DNA from: an uncultured Bacteroidia bacterium
GTDB taxonomy: Bacteria > Bacteroidota > Bacteroidia > Bacteroidales > Prolixibacteraceae
Reading direction: 5' to 3'
Assembly (NCBI GenBank): GCA_903902325.1
Contig: CAIUUO010000066.1
Coordinates: forward strand, 1-64,000
Length of the DNA stretch: 64,000 bases
Each line of letters starts with the position of its first letter. Within the stretch, counting starts at the first letter, position 1. Positions 9,127-19,091 of this stretch are shown in pieces. The notes under the pieces are model-generated. The model was not told the DNA's origin and searched no databases. It saw nothing but the letters and a program-made list of their open reading frames with translations. Made by a program: the position numbers and the translations under genes.

Positions 9127-10770
9127 TCAATTACTTTCTGAATCTGATTGGCCCGAAATGTCTATACCGTATTTTGCAAGCTTTTCGAAGAGTATCATTT
9201 TGCTGACAGGTTTGATAATAAAATCATCACAACCTGATTCCAATGCACGATGCTTGTTTTCCAAACTAGCATAAGCCGTTATGGCCAAAATTGGCAAATC
9301 TTCCCTCATGGATTTTATCAGTTGGGTGGCCATATAACCATCCATAATCTGCATTTTGAGGTCCATAATAACTGCAGCAATCTCAGGATTTGATTTACAG
9401 AGTTTAACAGCTTCTTCGCCGTTTCGGGCATGGATAACCCTTGCGTGGATGCATTTCAAGAGAATATCGATGTACATAAAATTTATCTCATCATCCTCAG
9501 CCACAAGAATCGTCTGAATAGCTTCTGAAGTATCAACTTTCTGCACCAATTTCTTGTCTCGATGTTCTACATTGGGATTCGGAATAGAAAAATAAAATTC
9601 AGATCCCTTTTCCAGCTCTGATTCCACCCAAATCTTCCCTCCAAGCAACTCCACCAGACCCTTGACAATGGACAAACCCAATCCACAACCTTCATAGCTT
9701 CGGGAATAAGAATTATCCTCCTGCGTGAAATTTTTAAATATCAACTCCTTACCCTCCTGCGAGATTCCTTTCCCCGTATCCTTGACATAAAATACAACTT
9801 CATCTTCCTTCCTGACATAACCAAGTGAAATGCTTCCTTGTGTGGAAAATTTGATGGCATTTTCCACCAGGTGCTTGAGTATTTTCAACAATAATTCCTT
9901 GTCTGTCAGGATGGTTAAATCAGGATCAAAGGAAGGTATATCCAAAAATAATTTGATACCCTTCGTTTCAATCTCATATCTGAAAAGCCTGGCAATTTCG
10001 TTAATAACCAGATCCGGGGGAATTTCATTCTTATCGATTTCCAGGTTGCCGGATGAAATCATAGATATCTCCAGGAAGTTAGTCACTGTATTGATTAAAC
10101 GGTTGGTGCTCTCATGAAGAATATCCAGGAACTTTCTTTTATCTTCATCCGTAAGATCAGGTTCTGTCAGAATCTGCCCGAAGCCTACTATTCCATTCAG
10201 GGGTGTTCTGATTTCGTGGGAAATATTGTTAATAAATGAGGTTTTAAGCCGATCGCTTGCCTCCGCTTTTTCTTTGGCGACGCTCAACTCAACGTTTTTA
10301 TGTATCAACTCGAGTGTCCTTTCCCTTACTTTCTCATCCAGAATTGCATTTTGGTTTTGCAATTGCTGTTGCAGATAACTAGAATAAAGCAGATTCCGGA
10401 TTCTCAAACCAACCTCCAGCAAATCAAATGGCTTGGTCAGAAAATCGCTCGCTCCGCCTGACAAGGCACGAATCTTGGTTTCGCTGCTCACATCAGCTGT
10501 TAGGACGAGAATTGGCAGGGCAGTCTGCCCATGCAGAGACCCTCTTAACAACTCCATGATCTCAAAGCCATTCAGATAGGGCATAGACAAATCAAGCAGT
10601 ATAATATCCGGATTAAAACTTTTAAACAGGGATTCAACAAGCCGTGGATCAGTAGTCGACCGGATATTTTCGTAGCCCTCAATTTCCATGAGTCCTTGCA
10701 GTACATCAATATTTGACTCCTGATCGTCTACAATCAGGATATTGGCTTTTTTAAGGGAGGCATCAATCAT
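9127..10770 (-). CDS. Receiver-histidine kinase-receiver hybrid protein
   Basis: Cytosolic signalling protein of 547 residues with no membrane segment. Domain order: receiver 1 (about 9-125; D60 in ILLDLSMPYLNG, K in FLTKPFDL), a coiled-coil linker (about 135-175), HisKA with H185 in NNISHEIRTPLNG, an ATPase domain (N box VENAIKF, G boxes DTGKGIS and GLGLSIV), and receiver 2 (about 420-540; D470 in VIMDLKMQIMDG, K in FIIKPVSK). It begins 41 bp downstream of the giant PAS hybrid kinase and is probably its operon partner, receiving phosphate on receiver 1 or relaying through receiver 2. No DNA-binding output is present. Confidence 0.92.
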   Translation of the reverse strand: MIDASLKKANILIVDDQESNIDVLQGLMEIEGYENIRSTTDPRLVESLFKSFNPDIILLDLSMPYLNGFEIMELLRGSLHGQTALPILVLTADVSSETKIRALSGGASDFLTKPFDLLEVGLRIRNLLYSSYLQQQLQNQNAILDEKVRERTLELIHKNVELSVAKEKAEASDRLKTSFINNISHEIRTPLNGIVGFGQILTEPDLTDEDKRKFLDILHESTNRLINTVTNFLEISMISSGNLEIDKNEIPPDLVINEIARLFRYEIETKGIKLFLDIPSFDPDLTILTDKELLLKILKHLVENAIKFSTQGSISLGYVRKEDEVVFYVKDTGKGISQEGKELIFKNFTQEDNSYSRSYEGCGLGLSIVKGLVELLGGKIWVESELEKGSEFYFSIPNPNVEHRDKKLVQKVDTSEAIQTILVAEDDEINFMYIDILLKCIHARVIHARNGEEAVKLCKSNPEIAAVIMDLKMQIMDGYMATQLIKSMREDLPILAITAYASLENKHRALESGCDDFIIKPVSKMILFEKLAKYGIDISGQSDSESN

Positions 10771-10811
10771 TTCTTCAGCATTAATTAACCCGATCCAAAA
10801 CTTTATATAGA

Positions 10812-13800
10812 TCAGATAATGAATTCATCAATAGTTTTCAAAAATATATTAATTTCCAGAGGTTTGGTAATGTACCTTTTTGCACCAAGTTCAGTTAGCT
10901 TTTCTATTTGCACTTGCATTGCATCGGCACTGATTACTACAACCGGAATATCCTTTGTTTCCTCATTGGTTTGCAACATTTCCAATACCTCGCTACCATG
11001 AATATCGGGTAGATTTAAATCCAGAAAGATCATATTCGGCCGGTATTCAAGTGCCAAGGGTATGGTATTCAATCCCAATGGGTCAGTTACCAACTGTATT
11101 TTAGGGCGTTGAGAAGATAGAATCTCCCGAACCAATGCAACATTGGATGCATTATCCTCTATATACAGAATGAGACCTGACTTGTCAGCATCTTTGGCGA
11201 TTAATTCTCCATAAGTAAGGATCTGGTCTCTGCCCTTTTTTATGGCTTCACAAATTGGGAATTCTATCCAGAAGGTACTCCCCTCTCCTGGGACACTCTC
11301 CACCCCAATATTTCCTCCCATTGCCATGGTCAATTTCTTGACAACCGCTAAACCCAGCCCGGTACCTTCTGTATCTGACTTTTCAGCCCCAATACGCTCA
11401 AAGGGATTGAAAAGCTTAGAGATATTGGCTTCTAATATTCCAATGCCTGTGTCAATCACCGAGATCCTAACCATAACAGTTCCATGGCCACCTTGCGGTA
11501 TCACCCTGCTTTCAAGAAAAACCCTTCCGCCATTCTTGTTGTACTTGATTGCATTGTTAAGCAAATTTAGCAATATCTGTTTAAGCCTTTGCTTGTCGGC
11601 CATAATATAAATCAATTGATTTGGTATATCAATGAATTCAAGTTGAATTTCCCTCGCCTTTGCCTGATGTCCCACAAGGTCAAACATTTCGTTAATAACT
11701 TCCTTGATTAGGACTGGTTCCAGTGAGAGGTAGAGGTGACCGGCTTCAATTCGCGAGATATCAAGTACTTCGTTGATCAGATCGAGCAGGTGCTTCCCGC
11801 TTCGCATGATGTAGTTAACCCCCTTTTTTTGTCCCGGATTAAGATCCCCCAACTCCAGCAATTGTGCAAATCCTAGAATGGAGTTCATCGGTGTGCGTAA
11901 CTCATGGCTCATCCTGGACAAGAACTCACTCTTGGCAACATTGGCCATTTCTGCTTCATAACGTGCACTGACTGCTTCTTCTTCAGCCTTTTTCCGTTCG
12001 GAAATATCAATCATTGTACACAAAAAATATCTGATGCTTCCGATAAAAATTGCATCGCTCGAAATCAAAATATTTTTAATGGTTCCATTCTTGGTGCGCA
12101 CCTTGATCTCCTCTTTTCTCACGGGAATGTTGTTCCTCAGACTATTTTTGATCCTGTGTCTCAAATCCTCATCCACAAAAAGATCCAATTCCTGGACCGT
12201 CTTCCCGATGACCTCCTCCCGTGAATATCCAAGGGATTCACTAAACTCGCTGTTTATATCAAAGAAATAACCGGTTTCAAATTCTGCCAGCGACATCATC
12301 ACGGAATTGGCCTGAAATGCCTTGGAAAATTTCTGTTCGGATAATTCAATCTGGGAAATGTCTTTGCTCACGCCAAATATAACAGACTGGTTGTTCCAAA
12401 AACCACGCTTTACCCTTGTCTCTACTGAAATTTGACGGCCTGACTTACTTACGATCGGCACAGGGCAAAAATCTGCTGTCCCGGCAAGCATTTCTCCCAC
12501 AATCCTACCTGCTTCATCTCTCCGTGCCGCTGGATGAACCAACAGAACAGATTTTCCCATGAGTTCCTCTGCGCTGTATTCCAGTCGATTACTAACTGTC
12601 GAATTGACGTGAATGATATTTCCGGTCTCGTCAAGTACCCAAAGAAAATCATCAATGGTATTGAAAAAGGTTTCATAATTCTGGCGCGTCTGTTCGAGCA
12701 AAAATTCCGCACGCTTGTTGTTGATCAGACTGGCCAACATTGCGCTCCAGACCCTCAAAATATTAACTTCTGCATCCGAATATTCCTTTTGGAGGAAAAC
12801 GGAATCCAATCCGACGAAACCTATCAGACTGTTTTCTGAGTACATTGGGATAACAATCAGTGATTGTATGCCCTGAGGTTCCAAAATTTCCCTTTCTGCT
12901 TTCCAACTTTCGGGCAGATCTTTAACTGATTGAATCAAAATATTCTCCCTTCGTTCAAGCGTTTCCATCCATTTTGGAAGAGCTTCAATGGAAATATCCT
13001 GAAGATTTTCTATTTCTGGGTTGATACCTTCATTGCACCACTCGAAAGTATTGCTGAAAGTTTTATTGTCATGATTGAATTCAAAGATATAGGCCCGGTC
13101 TGCATTCAGAAACCGACCTATCCGATCCAATGATTGATTGAGTGCATGGTCTATTTCCGGCAATGGAATCCCCGTGAGTTTGGGAGACATATGCAGTAGT
13201 TCATTTTCAAAGCTTTCAGCCTGCTTTTGAATGGTAATATCCCAATTGGTACCGATCACCCGTAAAGCATGGCCGGATGTATCACGTTCGACGGCGGCCA
13301 GGGCTCTAACAAAATGTATGGACCCATCAGGCCATACTACCCTGAACTCAGTATCAAACTCTTTTTCGCCACGAATGGCCATCTGAATTTCTTCATCACC
13401 CCGAATCTTGTCATCCGGATGCAGACCTTTCAGCCAGGCATCGTATGCATTGCTAAAATTTTCTTTCCTGATTCCGTAAATGGCGAACATCTGATCGTCC
13501 CACACCAGAAGATTGTGATCTACATCATAATCCCACACGCCGATACCGCCAGCACGCAATGCCAGGTTTAACCGCGAAGACATTTGCTCCAATGACTCCT
13601 CGACCAGTTTACGGGCCGTAATATCATGGTAATTCAGCAAAATGCCATTAATAACTTTATCATTGATCAGATTGGTCGCTGTAAGCTCAATAGGCTTATA
13701 ACTTCCATCCTTGCACAGGTATCGGTATTCAACAGTTCTTGCCGAGTTATCAACTTGAACGAGCTCATAGAATTCATTTTGTATTCGTTCCAAATCATCA

Positions 13801-15161
13801 GGATGAACCGTCGACCAGCTGCTGGAACCAATCAGGTCTTCGGGCTGCCAGCCAAAATATCTTGTGATATTCGGACTCTTGTAGCTCATAACTCCATTAA
13901 CTTCAATGACACCAATTACGTCTGAAATATTGGCTATCATGGAAGTGTGCTTGATTTCGCTGTCACGCAGGGCCGTTTCAGCCTGCCTGCGGTCGGTTAT
14001 ATCCTGCAGGGTTCCATAGGTACCGGTAATTTCACCTTTTTCGTTTAACGCAAGGCGGGCAAATACCTCAATCCACCGGAAACCACCTGATTTCGTAAGA
14101 TACCTGATTTCGTGCCGGCAATATTCTTTTTTTCGGTTAATTAAAGGCTCAAATAGCTCCCAATTCCGCACACGGTCATCGGGATGCACATAATTGATAA
14201 ACAATTGCCCGATTGATTCCTCCAATGTGAATCCCGTTATTTCAGTCCATGAATTATTCAGATATACCCATAAACCTTCTGCATCCGTGTAGAAAATAAC
14301 CTCACGGATATTTTCTACGACTGTCTTGTATTTACTTTCACTTTCCAGAAGGGCAATTTCAGCCCGGTTTCGATCTTCTATCTCTTTCCGCAGGTTTTCG
14401 TTCGTTTGGCCCAATTGGGCTGTCCTTTTCTGAATTAGAACTTCAAGGTTCGCATTTAAATTTAGAATGTCATTTTCTGTTTCCTTTCTTTTCGTGATAT
14501 CTTGTTTGACAGCAATATAACTGGTGATAATTCCATTTTCATCATGAACGGGAGTGATTGAAACGGTCTCCCAGAACAGCTCTCCACTTTTCTTTTTACT
14601 GAGCCATTCACCGTGCCATTCGAGTCCTTTGGTGATTCTATCCTGCATTTGTGTATAAAGATCATCTGGAGTCTCTGCCGGCTTAAGAATATCTATAGAC
14701 TGGCCAATTACTTCCTCTGAAGTGTATCCTGTTGTTTCAAAAAAAGCCCGATTTGCATATTCGATATGGGATTTTAAATCCGTAATAATAATTGAAACCG
14801 GACTCTGTTCAACAGCCAGAGAAAGTTTCTTTATCTCAATTTCATTTTTGACCTTTTCAGTAACATCCCTGCTTAAAACCAACACCCTATCATCATCCAG
14901 AGGTACAATCCTGGCCTCAAAATGGGAACTGGCTGATTCTGGCAGACTCACTGCATAGGTTACCGTGGTTGGTTCTTTAAAAAACAATACTTTACTGATT
15001 TTGTCCTGGAAAAGAATCGCCAACTCATTGTTGAAGACCTCCCGAATATTACTCCCAATAATTTTCTCCATGGGAATCAATAATTTCGTAGGATCAGCGG
15101 CGAAAAATTCCTTGTAATTACCCTCTTTTGTCAACACAAAAATCAGATCCGGAATGGCCAT
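10812..15161 (-). CDS. PAS/GAF multi-domain hybrid histidine kinase (C-terminal part of a split gene)
   Basis: The frame opens at an ATG and encodes 1449 residues. Seven PAS-like units are visible, with a coiled coil after the second and a GAF-like domain (around 670-840) before the sixth. HisKA follows, with the histidine near 1084 in SRMSHELRTPMNS, then an ATPase domain (NLLNNAIKYN, GTGLGLAVVKK) and a C-terminal receiver (D near 1380 in IFLDLNLPDIHG, K in YITKPLEI). No membrane segment is seen. Upstream, the same frame continues through 17 sense codons (ADEEKIRKQNERLNAII) to a TAA and then directly into the preceding PAS gene, so this is most likely the 3' part of one larger gene. The ATG at 15161 sits inside a PAS helix and is a doubtful natural start. 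Confidence 0.85.
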   Translation of the reverse strand: MAIPDLIFVLTKEGNYKEFFAADPTKLLIPMEKIIGSNIREVFNNELAILFQDKISKVLFFKEPTTVTYAVSLPESASSHFEARIVPLDDDRVLVLSRDVTEKVKNEIEIKKLSLAVEQSPVSIIITDLKSHIEYANRAFFETTGYTSEEVIGQSIDILKPAETPDDLYTQMQDRITKGLEWHGEWLSKKKSGELFWETVSITPVHDENGIITSYIAVKQDITKRKETENDILNLNANLEVLIQKRTAQLGQTNENLRKEIEDRNRAEIALLESESKYKTVVENIREVIFYTDAEGLWVYLNNSWTEITGFTLEESIGQLFINYVHPDDRVRNWELFEPLINRKKEYCRHEIRYLTKSGGFRWIEVFARLALNEKGEITGTYGTLQDITDRRQAETALRDSEIKHTSMIANISDVIGVIEVNGVMSYKSPNITRYFGWQPEDLIGSSSWSTVHPDDLERIQNEFYELVQVDNSARTVEYRYLCKDGSYKPIELTATNLINDKVINGILLNYHDITARKLVEESLEQMSSRLNLALRAGGIGVWDYDVDHNLLVWDDQMFAIYGIRKENFSNAYDAWLKGLHPDDKIRGDEEIQMAIRGEKEFDTEFRVVWPDGSIHFVRALAAVERDTSGHALRVIGTNWDITIQKQAESFENELLHMSPKLTGIPLPEIDHALNQSLDRIGRFLNADRAYIFEFNHDNKTFSNTFEWCNEGINPEIENLQDISIEALPKWMETLERRENILIQSVKDLPESWKAEREILEPQGIQSLIVIPMYSENSLIGFVGLDSVFLQKEYSDAEVNILRVWSAMLASLINNKRAEFLLEQTRQNYETFFNTIDDFLWVLDETGNIIHVNSTVSNRLEYSAEELMGKSVLLVHPAARRDEAGRIVGEMLAGTADFCPVPIVSKSGRQISVETRVKRGFWNNQSVIFGVSKDISQIELSEQKFSKAFQANSVMMSLAEFETGYFFDINSEFSESLGYSREEVIGKTVQELDLFVDEDLRHRIKNSLRNNIPVRKEEIKVRTKNGTIKNILISSDAIFIGSIRYFLCTMIDISERKKAEEEAVSARYEAEMANVAKSEFLSRMSHELRTPMNSILGFAQLLELGDLNPGQKKGVNYIMRSGKHLLDLINEVLDISRIEAGHLYLSLEPVLIKEVINEMFDLVGHQAKAREIQLEFIDIPNQLIYIMADKQRLKQILLNLLNNAIKYNKNGGRVFLESRVIPQGGHGTVMVRISVIDTGIGILEANISKLFNPFERIGAEKSDTEGTGLGLAVVKKLTMAMGGNIGVESVPGEGSTFWIEFPICEAIKKGRDQILTYGELIAKDADKSGLILYIEDNASNVALVREILSSQRPKIQLVTDPLGLNTIPLALEYRPNMIFLDLNLPDIHGSEVLEMLQTNEETKDIPVVVISADAMQVQIEKLTELGAKRYITKPLEINIFLKTIDEFII

Positions 15162-15215
15162 GATGATTGCATTGAGCCGTTCATTCTGTTTTCTTATTTT
15201 TTCCTCATCTGCTTA
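15162..15215 (-). other. In-frame TAA plus 17 open codons joining two PAS gene halves
   Basis: Reading the minus strand from the upstream gene, the frame runs VNIDVSGK, TAA (15213-15215), ADEEKIRKQNERLNAII, then MAIPDLIFV of the downstream gene, with no frame change. The 17 codons form the charged helical linker typical between PAS domains. One base change at the stop (for example CAA or AAA to TAA) accounts for the interruption. Confidence 0.9.
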
Positions 15216-18200
15216 TTTTCCCGAAACATCAATATTCACACCTCTCAGCCTGACAAGCTTATCATCCTTGAACTCAGGTACGATATTGTTTTGTACCCAA
15301 CTATAGTGCTGATCCGGCATCAGAACCCTGATATCATACTCAACAGACTTGTGAGTCTTGATCATTTCGAGGTACTTTATATCTACTATTGGTAAATCTT
15401 TCGGATGAACCCTGTCCAAAAAGTATTTAGTCTTCATTTCTGTTCCTTCCGGAACCCCCATAATTTTGTAATAATTCTCCGACCAGTTAAGAATACCGGA
15501 TTCTGTTTCCAACTCCCAACTGCACATCTGAGCAATTTTTTGTGCTTCGTTCAACTCGGCCTCTCGTTTTATCAAGGCGTTTTCTGCAATCTTTCGGTCA
15601 GTAATGTCATGAATAATGGAGTATAGCAAAGGCGTACCTCCAAATTTTATCGGACATGAATATACTTCCACATCACGTATCTCACCATTGCCTAAAAGAT
15701 GCTTAAATATGAAATTGCTTCGCTTTTCCGCCTTTGCTGATTGCATCTCCCGGTGTATCTCACTTTTTGAGAGCAAATTGATTTCGGAAATATTTTTTCT
15801 ACGCAATTCCTCGTAGGTATATTTATAATAATTACAGGCAGATGAATTGGCGTCTTTAATCTCGCCCGTTTCAGGGTCCACAATGATCATGACCGAATGA
15901 TTCTTCTGGAAAATTGATTTGTATCGCTCTTCACTTTGCTTCAATTCCTCCAATGCAAGCATACGTTCCGTGATATCTTCCTTGACGGCCAGGTAATGGG
16001 TTATCTTTCCTGCCGAGTCCAAAATTGGTGAGATTACAGCTGATTCCCAGTACAAGGTTCCATCTTTCTTCTTGTTGTGAAATATGCCATGCCAGTGATT
16101 ACCAGCCGATATTGAATCCCAGAGATGAGCATATTCTTCATTGCCCGTTTCGCCTGATTTTAAAATACGCGTATTTTGACCAATCAACTCATCCTCCGAA
16201 TAACCTGTTGCTTCAAAAACCTTTGGATTGGCGTATTCGATATTGCCTTTCAGGTTGGTAATAACGATACTGACAGGACTTTGTTCGACCGCTCTAGAAA
16301 GCTTACGGAGCTCATTTTCAGCCAGTTTTCTATCATTAATGTTGGTCATAGAACCGGTAACACCGATGACTTTGCCTTCTTTCAAAATGGGTGTGGTTGA
16401 AGAACTCACCCATCTGGATTGCCCATCATTTGAGAAAACCCTGAATTCAACATTTAAATAATCGACCTGACCAAGAGTTGACAAAGCCTCATAAATCATG
16501 GGTTTATCTTCAGGAACCAAGTAATTGAAAAGATTGGTCCGGATCAATTCCTCAGGAGTATAACCCAATATTTTCTCAATCGAAGGGCTCACATAATTGA
16601 TGATTCCTTCGCTGGTTATTTCGTAAATAGCGTCATTCACTGTTTCTACCAAATGACGGAAATTTTCTTCGCTTCTCCTGAGCTTTGCTTCTATAAACAT
16701 CCTTCTTGAAATGTCTCTGGTGATAAACACCATACCTTTCGACTGGCCATCTGCACGTCTGATAAATTGTCCGTTTACCTCAATATCGAATGTGCTGCCA
16801 TCGCGCCTGAGACCTTTGTACTGTGCTGACCCGAAATATTCGCCTCTGAACATTTTCGCCAAATTCGAAATAGCCCTGGATTGATCACTTTCAGCTATAT
16901 ACTCAATTAGGTGGTGGTTTATAACATCATCATGATGTTCCATTCCAAACATCAATTCCATATTTGGAGACGAGAACTGTATTCGTCCTTCCAAATCTGT
17001 AATAGTAATAACATCGGGCGATGCAATTAGTATGGACCGGTACAAGTCTTCACTCTTTTGAAGTTCTATTTCGAATTTTTTCTGTTCATTGATATCGATC
17101 AGCGTTCCAATTGTATGCACCTGATAACCATCCTGGTCAATGACTTTAATTGATTTACGTAACCATTTGATTTCGCCAGATTTTGTAATAAAACGGTATT
17201 CTTGATGCTGCGACAAATTTTCTTTTGTATTTGTCAATAATTTATTCTTAAGCGTTGGCTTGTCAGCTTCATATACGAAATCGAAAATATTTTTCCCTAT
17301 AAGTTCAACATTCCTAAAACCTAAAATATTCTCAACGACCGGACTTATGTAACTGATTGTACCATCACCTGCCATTTCATAAATGACTTCATCGATTGTT
17401 TCCACCAAATTTCGAAACAGCTCTTCATTCTTTTGCAGGGCATGCTCCATCTCCTTTCTATCCGAAATATCAACCAGCGTTCCGATTCCACCCATGAATA
17501 CACCATCTTTCATCCTGGCTTTTGTAGAGAACCTGATCCAGTGAGGTTTGCCGTCCTTTGCTACGATCTTATATTCCCGTTCAATTTCACCACTTAATGA
17601 AAGTTCAACAAATCTTTGAGCCAAATATTCTGCATTCTCACCTGTAAATTGAAGAAAGGATTTACCTATAAGTTCATCCTGTGAAAATCCAACCAGGTTT
17701 TGTATCGAAGGACTGATATAGGTAATTATGCCTTTGGTGTCTATCTCAAGAATTACATCATTGATGTTTTCGATCAGGTAGCGGTAATTCTTTTCACTTT
17801 CCACGAAAGTCTCAGTTGCCCGGCTCCGTTCAATTAAATTGCTGAGCTGCCGCGCAATTGCATGCAACATGTCTTCCTCTTCATTTAAAAAGGGTTTTTC
17901 TGGATTAAAAAGTTCACTCCTCAAATAATTTACCTCAATGTACCCGCCATTTTCTCCAAAAAAAATCAAATCCTTCGTAATTGACCAGTTGGTATGCGCA
18001 AAATTATCAGAGTGGCAGATCAGATCATCTACACAAACAGACACTGCCGTTAAGGCAGGGAATTGCAAGACATCAGGAATCATCGCAACGATTTCCTTCA
18101 GAACCTCATGGATTGTAAACAAAGGATTATTAGTAATCTCAGAAATCCGTTTATAACAATTCAATTCTTTTTCTCGTGTACCTAGCAATGACTCCAGTCT

Positions 18201-18311
18201 TTTCAACTCCTGATTTTCCTGTTTATGCAAAACGCTCAAAGAATCCAAGGTTTCTTTTACTGCTGTCTTCTCAAGGGGAAGTACATCTTTTGTTTTGTTC
18301 CTGGTTTTCAT
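15213..18311 (-). CDS. Multi-PAS sensory protein (N-terminal part of a split hybrid kinase)
   Basis: 1032 residues with no kinase or output domain. A charged coiled-coil N-terminus (about 25-60) is followed by a GAF-like segment (about 50-165) and seven consecutive PAS/PAC units, from about 168 to the end. Each unit starts with a helix such as SEKNYRYLIENINDVI and ends with an (I/V)DI(S/T)(D/E)RK-type PAC linker. Ligands cannot be predicted. The protein stops right after the seventh PAC strand, exactly where a linker helix should follow, and that helix is encoded in frame beyond the TAA. The product would therefore be a truncated input module unless the stop is read through, restarted or a sequencing error. 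The ATG at 18311 is the only good start. Confidence 0.85.
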   Translation of the reverse strand: MKTRNKTKDVLPLEKTAVKETLDSLSVLHKQENQELKRLESLLGTREKELNCYKRISEITNNPLFTIHEVLKEIVAMIPDVLQFPALTAVSVCVDDLICHSDNFAHTNWSITKDLIFFGENGGYIEVNYLRSELFNPEKPFLNEEEDMLHAIARQLSNLIERSRATETFVESEKNYRYLIENINDVILEIDTKGIITYISPSIQNLVGFSQDELIGKSFLQFTGENAEYLAQRFVELSLSGEIEREYKIVAKDGKPHWIRFSTKARMKDGVFMGGIGTLVDISDRKEMEHALQKNEELFRNLVETIDEVIYEMAGDGTISYISPVVENILGFRNVELIGKNIFDFVYEADKPTLKNKLLTNTKENLSQHQEYRFITKSGEIKWLRKSIKVIDQDGYQVHTIGTLIDINEQKKFEIELQKSEDLYRSILIASPDVITITDLEGRIQFSSPNMELMFGMEHHDDVINHHLIEYIAESDQSRAISNLAKMFRGEYFGSAQYKGLRRDGSTFDIEVNGQFIRRADGQSKGMVFITRDISRRMFIEAKLRRSEENFRHLVETVNDAIYEITSEGIINYVSPSIEKILGYTPEELIRTNLFNYLVPEDKPMIYEALSTLGQVDYLNVEFRVFSNDGQSRWVSSSTTPILKEGKVIGVTGSMTNINDRKLAENELRKLSRAVEQSPVSIVITNLKGNIEYANPKVFEATGYSEDELIGQNTRILKSGETGNEEYAHLWDSISAGNHWHGIFHNKKKDGTLYWESAVISPILDSAGKITHYLAVKEDITERMLALEELKQSEERYKSIFQKNHSVMIIVDPETGEIKDANSSACNYYKYTYEELRRKNISEINLLSKSEIHREMQSAKAEKRSNFIFKHLLGNGEIRDVEVYSCPIKFGGTPLLYSIIHDITDRKIAENALIKREAELNEAQKIAQMCSWELETESGILNWSENYYKIMGVPEGTEMKTKYFLDRVHPKDLPIVDIKYLEMIKTHKSVEYDIRVLMPDQHYSWVQNNIVPEFKDDKLVRLRGVNIDVSGK

Positions 18312-19091
18312 CCGGCTATATTGGGGTAAATTTGCTATTCAAACTGAAGGCTTAGGCACAATATAGAACTATTTAACGAATGTCGTAGACACAAATTCCA
18401 TTATTTTTCTGCATTTATTTGAGCGGCATGAATAATAATCTGAGATTAAACAACTTATCCCATATTGACTTACTTTTGCATTTGTAAGTAATTCACTTAC
18501 AGACGCGTACGCATATCAGGAAAATCAAGATTTCAAAAACATCATTCGACATAAAGGAAATGATCGAGGGGATAAGAACTTTCCAAATAACATCAATATC
18601 TCACATTTCCTCTATTTGGCTAAAACCTGCAATTTGCTCCATTAAAAAAAATCTTCTCAAGCATTTGATAATCGGGATTAAGTCACCGCTAGATTAACCA
18701 GAGAATCATGTTTCAAACTATGTTTTTTTTAGTAATACAATTTATTTAGAATTTGATATGGCTGTGAAAAGGCCATGACAATACATCAAAAATCGATGTA
18801 ATTTATTTGACAAATTCCAGGTATGGTCATAGGCAGTACCATTTCTTTCGGATCATATTTGGAAGAATCCACTCTTAGCGTCCTTCGTTGTTATCTATTA
18901 ACGTTTTACCACCAAGGACTCAAAGGTTCCCAATAAATGGACACAAAGTAAATAACCAAATAAAATTCTCTTTCTATCTCAGAATTAATCTCATAATCCG
19001 GGTAATCAAAGCATTTACCCATGTTAAAAGACATCCAATAGAAACAATGCCAATTTTTCTTATTTTTCGGCTTCATTTTTCAACTACTACT
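18312..19091. other. Long gene-free region upstream of the PAS locus and sugar transporter
   Basis: About 780 bp between divergently oriented genes. It should hold promoters for both. It contains a palindromic operator-like cluster at 18468-18500, a small ACATC/GATGT inverted repeat near 18.78 kb, and repeat words of the ACCAAGGACTCAAAGG type around 18.91-18.95 kb. An upstream in-frame extension of the transporter frame (from 18888) runs across these repeats and is not believed to be coding. Confidence 0.5.
18468..18500 (+). promoter_or_regulatory. Orphan promoter with palindromic operator (ACTTAC/GTAAGT)
   Basis: Three alternating copies of a hexamer: ACTTAC (18468), GTAAGT (18484), ACTTAC (18495). 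The last two form a perfect 6-bp palindrome with a 5-nt spacer. A TAnnTTTG-type element (TACTTTTG, 18471-18478) overlaps the first copy. This arrangement is typical of TetR-family operators in Bacteroidota, but no TetR gene lies nearby and the next plus-strand gene starts 600 bp away. No clear -33 element was found. Confidence 0.35.

Noticed and set aside
18888-19091. N-terminal extension of the sugar transporter
   Set aside because: 68 residues without family similarity, crossing repeat-type DNA; the ATG at 19092 gives the normal start and length.
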